From Enoplosus armatus (Eukaryota > Chordata > Actinopteri > Centrarchiformes > Enoplosidae), in assembly GCF_043641665.1 (NCBI RefSeq), contig NC_092193.1, forward strand, positions 23,537,883 through 23,601,882: a DNA stretch of 64,000 bases, written 5' to 3'. The notes below the pieces were generated by a model. The model was not told the DNA's origin. It did no database searches and saw only the letters and a program-made list of their open reading frames with translations. Shown piece by piece: positions 36,137-48,100 of the stretch (positions are counted from its first letter, which is position 1; every line of letters begins with the position of its first letter). The translations under genes and the position numbers were made by a program.

Positions 36137-39100
36137 GAGCTGGAGAATTCAGTAGCCGTGGAGAACTTGGAGCTTCAGGAGCAGCAGTCGGACCGCAAGG
36201 AGCTGGAGGAGACTCTGGTTAAATTAGAGAAACACAAAGAGAAGCTGGTACAGCAAATAAAGGCAACTAGACAGTTCTGCTATGAAGAGAGTCAACAGGT
36301 AATAATGAGCTGCTTCTGCACTGCCACTTCTCTCTGAACTGCATAATTAAATATTGTAGTATGTATGTATGAATAACCTGTTGTAACTGATGACTTTATA
36401 TAAAGATGGCCGACGCGTCTCCACTTCCTCCCACTGTACACAAATGAAGCCCAAATATCCCGGATGAAACCTCACTTGATTTATTTGTATTATTGTTACT
36501 GTTGTTGTAATTGGCTAATTACTAACCCTAACCCTTTTTTTCGACCTGTCACCAATGATCATTTCATTTTCATGTACTTATTTATCCAGTTGATCCATTT
36601 ACCCTTTTATTTCTCTCTATGGGATGCAAGCTACAGGAAAGCCTTTTCCAACCACTATTTAAGTGACAGATTGAAAACGCTGTTTTAAAAAGCCGCCAGG
36701 ATGCAGTGAACTTAACGTCTAATTTAGCTGTTTTTATAATGTGATGACATTAATGATAAAATCAGCCCCTTGATGTACCAGTCGGGTTCTGCTTTCAAGA
36801 CCTTCACATTTTAGTGGTGCAAGGAGATGATTAGTAGTTTGGAGCTATGAGTTTGTGCTCGGGATCAGTCATGAAGCTGAATTCTAGTTCAAATAGGCGT
36901 AAAAATAGTGTATAACTGACTGACTCTAGAAAATAGTAGTCCAATGATGAAATAAAGACACAAATAAGCTAAACTGTCCAGGCCAGGGCATCTTACATGG
37001 GAAGACTAACATTCTCTGGATTTTTATAGAACAAGATAAAAAGGCCTGAAGCTTCTCTGGCCTCCAGTTTCGTGGCGGTAAAGTGATGAAAATGGCCAAT
37101 AATGTAACAATTTACATTGTCTTGTTGGTGGTAGGAATGTCAATGGTTAACCATTAATCAGTTAATCGGTTAACCACCGCAAATATTTTTGACCAGCTAT
37201 GCATATCGGTCTATAGGTTGATTTGCATACACACTTCGCTAACGGCTTCGCTAGCTAGCAGTCTTAAGTTAAAAATTAAGTGCGCTAAATGAAGGTTGGT
37301 GTGGGACCATTTCCTCCAGAGAGGCAACGAAGTCAAATGTAAATTGTGTTATGCTACTCTTTAATAGCAGTACTAGCACTAGCTAGTCCGAAGCCATCAT
37401 CCAGTCGGTGTGCCGAATGATTGAGACCGATACGCTACCCATCAGTGTAGTAGATGGCGAGGGATTCAAAAAGCTAGTTTGGTACCTCGAGCCCGAGTAC
37501 GTTGTGCCATCGAGAGCTACTGTGACCAAACATTGAAAAACACTTTTGAGAAGAACAAGGATGAGCTAAAAGTCAAGTTAGCTGGGGCAGACAAGCTAAG
37601 TTAGCTCTGAACCACCCACTGCCGGACAGCTCTCACAAATGAAAGATACCGTCTTTAAAAAACACGTTTTAAAATGATTGAGAATGTACCGTATGTTAAA
37701 GTCACAGCTATCTGTGAGTCCCTAAAGAAATTCTATGTACACAGGGCTTGAAATGATGAACTAAGTGAAGTAATGCTGCTCATGATTACGAGCTAGTCGA
37801 TTACATTTCCCAACTGCACACTGCTTACACTTTTCCCGCTGCCCTGCTAAATAACACTGGAATCCACCATACATCTCTGGATACTTAGAGAATAAGGTTT
37901 AAGCTTGTTGTTATTTTGTGTGATTTAATGAGCCACTGAAGAAACAAAAGCATGTTGAGCCACCGTCACACAATCAGAATCAGAATCAGAATCAGAAATA
38001 CTTTATTGATCCCCGGGGGGAAATTGTTACAGTACCGGTGCTCCCATTCAAGAGTAAAGTAGCATCATTTAGAACTAAAAGTATGTACAAATATAAAAAT
38101 AAGAAATAGAAAATAAAAAAAATATACACATTTACAGTATTTAAGTGAACAGTGAGGTAAAAAAATACATACAAAAACAATGTATATGTATGTATGTGTT
38201 GCACCGAAGTGTATGACTATATATCTATTGCACTTAAACATTTAAGAATAAATAGTGAGGTAGTATATGAACAGGTGAAGTAGATACAGATTTCCAGTCT
38301 CTTCCTGAGTGTCTGACACTCAGAGGGAGGAGTTAAACAGTTTGATGGCCACAGGCAGGAATGATTTCCTGTGGCACTCTGTTGTACATTTGGGAGGAAT
38401 GAGTCTCCCACTGAAGGTGCTCTTGTGTCCGACCAGTACGTCATGGAGAAGATGTGAGACATTGTCCAAGGTGCCCCGCAGTTTAGACAGCATCCTCCTC
38501 TCTGACACCACCTTCAGAGAGTTCAGCTCCACCCCCACAACGTCACTGGCCTTGCGGATCAGTTTGTTTAGTCTGTTGGAGTCTGCCACCCTCAGCCTGC
38601 TGCCCCAGCATGCAACAGCATAGAGGATAGCACTGGCCACCACAGACTCATAAAACATCCTCAGCATAGTCCGGCAGATGTTGAAGGACCTCAGCCGCCT
38701 CAGAAAATAGAGACGGCTCTGGCCCTTCTTGTAGAGAGCATTAGTGTTCTTTACCCAGTCCAGTTTATTGTCTATGTGAACTCCCAGGTACTTGTAATCC
38801 TCTACAATGTCCACACTGACCCCCTGGATGGAAACAGTTGTCATCTGTGCCTTGGTCCTCCTCAGATCAACAGTCAGTTCCTTTGTCTTTGTCACGTTGA
38901 GCTGCAGGTGGTTCTGCTCGCACCATGCGACAAAGTTGTCCACAGCAGCCCTGTACTCCTCATCACCTTTGCTGATACATCCAACTATTGCTGAGTCGTC
39001 AGAAAACTTCTGAAGATGGCAGGTCTCAGTGCAGTAGCTGAAGTCCGTGGTGTAGACGGTGAAGAGGAAGGGAGAGAGGACAGTCCCCTGCGGGGCCCCG

Positions 39101-42100
39101 GTGTTGCTGACCACTCTGTCTGACACACAGTGTTGTAAGCGCACATACTGTGGTCTGCCAGTCAGGTAGTTGACAATCCAGGACACGAGGGGGGCATCCA
39201 CCTGCATCTCCGTCAGCTTCTCACCCAGTAGAGCCGGACAGATGGTGTTGAACGCACTGGAGAAGTCAAAGAACATGACTCACAGCGCTCACCGGCTTAT
39301 CCAGGTGGGCGTAGACGCGGTTGAGCAGGTAGATGATGGCATCCTCCACTCCAAGTCGGGGCTGGTAGGCGAACTGAAGGGGGTCCAAGTGTGGCTTGAC
39401 CAAGGGCTGGAGCTGCTCCAGGACGAGTCTCTCCAGGGTCTTCATGATGTGGGAGGTCAGTGCCACAGGTCTGTAGTCCTTGGAGCCACTGGGTCGCGGC
39501 GTCTTCGGCACAGGAACGAGACAGGATGTCTTCCACAGCACGGGGACCCTCTGAAGACTCAGGCTCATGTTGAAGACGTGGTGAAGTACTCCACATAGCT
39601 GGGGGGCACAGGCTTTAAGCACCCTGGGGCTGACACCATCAGGGCCTGCAGCCTTGCTGGAGTGGAGTCTCATCAGCTGTCTTCTAACATGGTCGGCAGT
39701 GAAGCACACTGTAGAGATGACCGGTGGGGGAGGGGTGGTGTCGTCAGGTTGAAGAGTGCCGTCAGCCTGGGGACTGGTGAACGAGGTGTGAGGAAAGCTC
39801 TCACAGGGGGGTGGGGGGCTGTGAGGAGCAGGAGGGGGAGGGGGGAGTGGAATAGGTGAAGGCTGGAGGCAGACAACAGAAGAGTCATGGGGGGGTTGAG
39901 CAGGGCCCACAGAGTCAAATCTGTTGAAAAACAGATTCAGTTCGTTGGCCTGGTCCACACTGCCTTCAGCTCCTCTGTTGTTGGTCGGCCTGTAACCCGT
40001 GATGGTCCTCATTCCACTCCAGACCTCTCTGGTGTTGTTCTGCTGGAGTTTCCACTCCAGCTTCCTCCTGTACTTCTCCTTGGCCTCCCTGATCTTTACC
40101 TTCAGTTCCCCCTGGATCATTCTCACCTCGTCTCGGCCTGAGTCCAACAGCCAACAGTTCAATGTCCGGGCAACAGACACGATCCTTGATGGTAATGTGG
40201 GAAGGATTGCACCACCGGTTGTTAACGAGGACGGCAAGCCCCCCTCCTTTGCGCTTACCGCTCCCGGTACAATCCCTGTCGGCCCGGACGGTCTGAAAGC
40301 CGTCGATGGAAACGTTGTCGCCGGGAATGTCCTGGTGCAGCCATGTCTCCGTAAAGCACATTAAACTACACTCCCGGTACTCCCTCTGACTCCTGGCCAG
40401 TGCCGTCAGCTCGTCCATCTTGTTTGCCAGCGATCTCACGTTGCCCATGACGAGAGAGGGGAGACACGGCTTATATCTCCTTTTCTCCATAAGCCTCTGT
40501 TGCCTCGACCCAACTCTCTTCCCTCGTCGCTTCGTTCCCCCTCTGCATCCTCTGCGTGTTTTTCTCCAGATTTCAGCGGGGATCTCCGATTATCTGGTCT
40601 CCAAGCCGGCCGGCTTCAGAGCGATCAGCTGATCTCCGGAGTAAACAAAGCGGCCCAGAAGTTGCTGCGCGACCGTCCGATGTTTGAATGAAAGTAATTC
40701 CAGAGTGAAAAAAAGTACCAGAACTCTCTCCACCAGCATGTTTGAAGAGGGCACAACTTCAAAAGTCAGTACTTAAAAAAGTTCTGAGTTAAGTAAAGAA
40801 ATAAAGGAGAAAAAGTAAGAAAAAGAAGAAAACAAACAGGAGCGACTGTAACAGGCTGCATGCACGTCGGCGCATGCGCACTACCCTCACAATAATCAGT
40901 TATTCAGTTATTATGTGTGTATGTGATATGTGACGTGACCCGCACCGCTCATTGTTTTGAATTAGCTCCGCCGTCACAGTCTCTCAGGGTGGTATTTGTT
41001 GAGAAAGAAGCGCCGCTTAAGGGAATAGTGGAAATTGCTTGCTCAAATAGACCGGCAAACCTTTTTCTACAGGCACATAATAGCTGATCGTATCACACCA
41101 ACCCGCCAGCTCGTTAGTTGTCGAGTGTAAATGGAATATAAAAATCCCCACGAGCTTAAAAAGTTAGATGACATAGCTTAAGCGCGGTGGGAGTTCCCAT
41201 CTGTTTCATCATCAACATGCTGTAGTGGTCCCCTCTACTGACAAGGTCACTTTCAGCATCGCTGAAGTAAGGGACGTTCATTTATATATAAGAGTCCAGT
41301 TTTAAACCAGTGACTAATAGTAATATAACAGTGGACTGGTTCTCTGTCCTCTCTTGCCAGATCCTGTCTCTGCAGGCAGAGGAGGTGCAGAAGGAGAGCC
41401 AGGTGGAGGAATACGAGAGGGAACTGGCCAGAGCCCGGTGGAGGCTGAGGAAGCTCAGGGAGGAGGTGAAGCAGGCCAAGAGGAAGGTGGAGGAGGCCGG
41501 AGAGAGGAACACTCCTCTGCAAGACTCCATTAGGCAGTCCTACGAAGAGATCCTGCAGGTACGAGAGGGGGGGGTGCATGTTTACATATGTGTGTGTGCA
41601 TTCTCATGGCTTCATTTGTAAAATCAGAATGAACCTGCGCTGTTATAATGTGTTGATGGCGTTTGCTGGATACTGGATTAATAGGATGACTTTTCCGAGA
41701 GGTGCACCTGTCTCCAGGGAACAGGTTACGGTTTAGGGGGATGACCAGAGGACATGTCTTCTGCTCAGTTGCTCCAGCACTAGCATGTTTCTTATATCAT
41801 GTCAACATGGTGCTGTATTACGCTTACCTGGCATTGTCAATTAGATGAATTACACGGGGTACGGAAAAGGAAACTGCTGCGTGTAACCATGGCTGCTGAA
41901 ATAGTGACATACTTCCATCTAGAGAGACTCAATTTCTCAAAGGAAGAAAGTCCAGGTCTAGATCTTTAAATCTCACCCAGCGGTGGAATTTCATGCTCAT
42001 ACTATAGAGGCGGTGTTAACAAAAGGATAAGTGTCTTCTTTGGTAACTGTGTCTTGATTACTCCTTGCGCTCCTCCCTTCCTCGCAGGAGGAGCACACTC

Positions 42101-45100
42101 TGTGTTCCCTGTCAGGAGGCGCTGTCACTCCAGAAAGCCAGCTGGAGGAGTCGACGTCTCCCGCAGACACCACGGAGGATGATCCGCTTCCTATGAGGCC
42201 ATGGGGAAGGAGCCAGTCGCTGCCAGCCTACGCCGACCTGATCATGGTAAATCACAGCAATCGTGCTGAGCACTACTCAAAGTTTGGGCCACGGAAAAGA
42301 CACACTGCACACTCTTTGGTTGTGTCATGTTGTTTTGGTTCCACGCCGAAAGAGTTCTGATTATCGTGCGTGACAAAACTTAAGTATTCTCAGATTCATT
42401 TATCACCGAAAGGCTGAGCCACGGACTGGGGAGGTCAGTTTTCAAACATATTTGATTCTCTACCAGCTGAAAACAGGGTGCACCTGTAAGTTGGGGCCCC
42501 TCAGAGACGGAGAAGTCTGACACAGGAGGTAGAGCAGTATCCCTTGAGAGCTCATGGGAAACACAAACCACAACTCTCCACCCTATGTTCGCCTTCACAA
42601 TCGGACATTTAATATCATTTCCCTCTAATTTCTTTTTACGAATTTGCATACATAGTTTACTATGTTGTTTTCTAAGTATTTGTATGGTGCACTCACTCAG
42701 TGTGTGACATCAGTGAGACATCCGCAACATGGCAACAGACTGGGACAAAAAAAAGAAAAGTCTTTTGGTTTGAGCAACTTAGTTTTAGTGAGAAGCAGCA
42801 ATTTGATTATTTGCAGAAATCTGTAGTTGACATGAAAAATAGCATTGTCACTTTTAAAACAACATAGGTGTGCCTTCATCCTGTTGATCAAGTTGCATTT
42901 CTCTCTCACTGTCTTTGTCCATTCTGTCTGCTCTGTGGGTGACCCCCAGAGGGCCAGTGGCTCGTCTTTCTGCAATAATCTAGCAGATACCAGAGAAGAA
43001 GCAGACGACAGTGGGACCAGCTCACCAAAGGTGAACACCTCTCATCACACACAAGATGAAAGCTGGAGCAGAGTGTATGGCATATATAGATACTTTGCGC
43101 TGGTTTGCAGACTGAAATCATCAAAGCTGTTATGATTTTGAGAAATTAAACAGTCAGTCCATGATTTTGTATTCATGATCACACTGTCGACCTGTCTGAT
43201 ACAGAACTGCCAACAAGCAGTTGGTCACCGTTCAAATACGCAAACACTGTTGTTGTCGTGTTTCACAGATGGACAGATCCGACATAGAGGATGACCCGGA
43301 GGAGGGGGAGTTCAGCAATGAAGGGGAAAAAGAGAGGGCGAAGGAAGAATCCACTTTTAACCCGGACCATCTCAGCCAACTGGACTTCTACCAAGCCGAC
43401 CCCTTCGCCCACTGTCAGAGTGAGCGTACGTATCGGACATGGGAGCCCACGCCTACGTCAGGCCGATAATACCTTTCACGGAATGACTTGTTTTTATCAT
43501 TCGTTCATTCACCTGTCACAGAGAAGCTAGCACTGATGAAACTACTACCAGGCCAGACATGGCCATATGAGAAAATGCTGCAATCAGTAAGAAAAGGATG
43601 CAGGGCTTGAGGCGGGGACACGTAGACAAGTGCACACGTAGACCTGAAAAGAAAATGCACAACTATGTTAACTGTGTTAAAATATGTGTGCCAGAATGAG
43701 GTATCCAGGGCATGGATCAGTAATTATATCCCACATTACATATATGAAGGCCACATGAGGAAGATTGATCTTTAGGAGCTGAAAAAATCTGCAGCCATCT
43801 TGGATTTAAAGTAAAAAACAGATCAAACTGGTCATCAATAATGAGTTCCTGGACCCCAAAAAGTCTGAAAAGATCATTTCCAACATAGCCGATGGGAGCC
43901 ATTTTGGATTTGGCGCTTTCACAAAGTTAGTCCGCATTTTCGTGAGGGGCTTGGGGGTTAAATTTTTTTGTTTTTTTTTAACCTAGATGACAAGCCTTTG
44001 CGACTCCTGGTGGGAGAAAAGAGAACAGCATGTCGGATTTTCCTCCGAGGATATTGTGTGGATATTACCGTGGCAACCCAGTGGGGGAGCTGCAACCAAA
44101 CCGCAGTGGAAAAGTTGGACACAAACTGCTATCGCTGTGTATGGAAATCAAGTTAACCACTGGCGACATCCTCCTGAAACGTTGTGTCCTTTCTGACCGC
44201 TTGCTAACATCTAAAGCTAATGCTACCAATGATCTGCCTATCTAGACTCTATATGTAAGGGTACTTGGGCTGAATGGCTCCATAAGGAGCATACCTCTCT
44301 GTCTAAACCTGACGGTTAGCCCTTTTAAAGCTAACAAACCAGACATACAAAAATGCCCTCAGTTGTCAATCAGCAAGAAAAGGATCCAGGCTTTACCCTA
44401 AACCCCCAAACGGGCCATGCGTGGCTGGGGGGTTCAAGCCTTGGAAGTGTCAATGAGGAAATGAACTGAAGTTTAAATTCTGGAGCCATGGAAACCAAAA
44501 TACCACGTTACTACTCAATATTACTTCGACTTAAAAACTTTTAAGGCACATCTTTTCTTTACAATCACAGATGTGCAAATTTGCCTCTGGAACTTAATTG
44601 CATGTGTGTTGCATTTTCCACGATCTTGGGTCCCTCGAAAACAAAGACGTAGTAGTACACGAGAATTGAATTGAATGGGACTTTATAGCGACCCAAACGT
44701 GCACCCTGTACCGAATTTATGCTGTGACTTCACTTTTATTTTCTCACCACATCTCGTTGGTTGTATATGACAGTTTTACAATTTCTCACTTGATTTGTAG
44801 ATGACCTCTTCAATGAAGACCTGTTCCCTAAAACGGACACATCTGGTGAGTAGTAATATACTAGTTAATTACACTTTATTTAAGAGGATTTAAAGGTCTG
44901 CTGTTGGTGGAGGTCAGGTATATGACAAGTCAAGGTTTTACTTATATATCTAAACTCAAGTACTATTGTATTTCATTGGATTAAAGGTTTCTCTGGTATT
45001 TTATGTACTGTAAACTGTAAAGATCCAAAATGCGTTTAGACAGCAGTGGCATGTAACTAATGTAACTTTCTCAAGCACTGTACTTAAGTACAATTTTGAT

Positions 45101-48100
45101 GTACTTATTTGTGTATTTACTTGTGTTCTATACTTGTGTAATTTCATTTTATGACGTAATACTTCTAATCCACTACAATTGTAATAAATACAAATAGTTC
45201 TTTCACCACTGCTTTTAGATACAGGGTTTCTATTTACTGATCTTACTAGATCTGTTGTTAGAAAATGCGTGTGTCATGTTGCTTATTAATTTGTGACATC
45301 CGTCCGAATCTCTTCACTGGCATGTCACTAAGCTTTTGTTAAATAACCTGTTTGCCAGATGGATTCGCTTCAGACCCTTTCAAAGGCAGCGACCCCTTCG
45401 CAGCAGACATTTTGTTCTCAGAGGCCAACGTCGGCACAGATGAGGGGGCAGGAAACGCTGTTGATGAAGCGGACACCAGTCTGTCCTGTGCTGAAAACAA
45501 AGCCTCAACAGGAACTCAGTGCTTTGAGTCCGAATTCCCCGACGAAGACAGCGACATAGAGATCAGCTACAGCCGAGAGGACCTGGACGCCATCGCTGTG
45601 GTCGATGATTCTTGTGGCTTTAAACCCATTCAGAGCTCGTCAGAGGAGCTCGGGCCAGAGCCCATCCAGGGCTGGAGGTCCCAGGGTCAGTATTCTGTAG
45701 AGTCTGACCCTAATGGGTATGAGCTGGACCTTGGCACTGTTTCCCCTCCCTCTGACATAGAAGAACAGAGTCTGGGATCTCTAGCTGGAGAGGCACCAGG
45801 ACTGGAACAAGGTAATTTGTAATTCTTTTATGTGATGTTACCTGTTAAAATGCACTCAACATCATAACGTCGTAATTGAATTTAATGTGAGTTATGCAGG
45901 GTTACTACCTAATATTATTAGGTATACCCCCTCACCTTGCTGGGGGCTGCAGGGGTAGACTTTACTGCTCAGCCTCTGAGACAGCCACAGGCCAGCCGTA
46001 TCATCTAGTAGGATGCCCTTATTTTTTATTACACTGATCTTATTCCCCTAGGTGTAGAATTTGAAATGGTCAGATTTTGGTTGAATCAAAAGACATTGTG
46101 GCAGACAACACATGCCAGTCTCAACGAAATTCAGCAGAAAGTTGGCCATAGGCCAAGGAAGAACAGAACCATGAAAAAAGTTAGTAATTCTACAACACAG
46201 AGTTGCACAATGAAATGCAAGTTGTAGCCCCCTTCACGCCACACACACAGAACATATATACAAATGTTTGAAATTAAAACATTTTAATTAAAAAGTAAAA
46301 TTAAAAACAACATATACATTTAATTATATACATATATTATACAAAGGTAGTGTGCAAAACCAGCATAACAGAAAGTGGGGTGGGTTAGTATCCTCCAGGC
46401 TCTCTTCAGACACCTCACCTCACAGATATTACTGATGACTCTGTAGATGGGTACCAATGATGTTCTGGGTGGTTTCAATCACCTGAACCCAAAGTTGCTC
46501 CCAATGCAGGCCAGCACCTTGCATGGCAGCTCGGTCCGCCCTCAAGACATTGTGACAGACCATTCATACCAATCTTCAAAATCTCCATGCCAAACTATCA
46601 AACCGGTTACAGTGAAATTCAGTAGAAAGTTGGTCATGGGCCAAGGAAGAACAGAACCATGAAAAAAGATGATTTTTGAAGATCCTCACCATTTTCCTAC
46701 AGGTGGTTGGAAAACTCTTGTTTACATACCTGTGCGCTATTCATGCAAGATTAAAATTGGTGTCATTTTAACCAACCATTTTTTTAGTTGCTTTCCATTC
46801 TCCCTAAAAACCTTTCCCCTGATGGCCCTCATTGTTTTCTTCTCCTAGGTCTGAGTCCTGGTTCCGCTCAGGCTGTCCCTGAGCTTGGCAAACAAGTCCC
46901 GTTGGAACCTGATTGGACAGGCGACATAAAGCAAACTTTGTCACATGATGCAACCTCCAGTCAGGGGGCAGAATGGGCTAGCAACATAGAAGACAAACCC
47001 CGAAATCCCGCAACTCCCCAGAACTCGCTCGGCTCTGAGAGCCTCTTCATCCAACCCGACTCAGATCAGAACAGAGATCTGAGCTTTGAGTTGAGCTATG
47101 AACCAACCAGTCAGTCTTCCTTTGATCCATATGGGTTTAAACTCAGTCCAGAACATTCTAGTCACACCCTCTTAGACCCTGATGAAGCTGAACTGAGCCC
47201 AGAACCGGCTGAAAATGATCTGGCCTTTGACCCTGAGCCCTCCTCTGTTCAACCGGACCAACTGAACTTTGATCCTTATGAGTTTGACATCTCATCCTCC
47301 CAGGGGGTACAGGACTCTGACCCCTATGGCTTTAAGCTCAGTCCTGAGGAAGAGAACCAGGAGGTACTGGACCTCTGTGGCCATCATAACCAGGAGGCAA
47401 TAGACCTTTGCACCTATGACAACAATGAGCAAGAAGAGCCCTCTAACTATAGCAACCAGGAAGTACTAGAACCTCATAACCATGACAACCAAGAAGTGCT
47501 TGAACATTGTAGCCACAATAACAAGGAACTGCTGTATTTGTGTAACAATGGAAACCAAGAAGTCCTGGCATTGTCTAGTCTTGACAGCAGGGAGTTAGTT
47601 AGCAAAGAAAACCAGCAACTCCTGGATTTCTGTAGTGATGACAACCTGGAGGTGGTGGAAACCTATCACAATATCACCACTGAGGAACTACTTGAATCTT
47701 GTAACTATGTTAACCAAGAAGTGCTGGAACCTTGGAGCCATGGCAATCAGGAGCTGCTGGATTTCTCCTGTCCTGAAAATCAGGAAGTGCTGGATTTAGA
47801 TAGCCATGGCAACCAAGAACTGCTGGATTTCTGTAGCAAAGAAAATCAGGAAGTGCTAGTTTCAGGTAGGCATGGCAACCAGGAACTCCTGGATTTTGGT
47901 AGCAATGAAAATCAGGAATTGCTAGTCTTAGGTAGCCATGACAACCAAGAGGTGCTGGACTTGTTGAGTAAGGACGTTTTCCCTGAAGCTAACAATAACC
48001 AATGCATTGTGGAACCAGAGATCAATGCCAGTCCCACTAACAACAGCTCAGATAGTGATGTGGCATCAGAAGACCTGCTGGGACTCCAACTCAGTAACAC

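Noticed and set aside
36524..36537. Telomere-like TAACCCTAACCC
   Set aside because: Only two units; the same words near 57105 are equally short. Not an interstitial telomere.
39662..40364. Plus-strand frames of 65-142 codons over the LINE
   Set aside because: They are antisense shadows of the minus-strand LINE ORF2.
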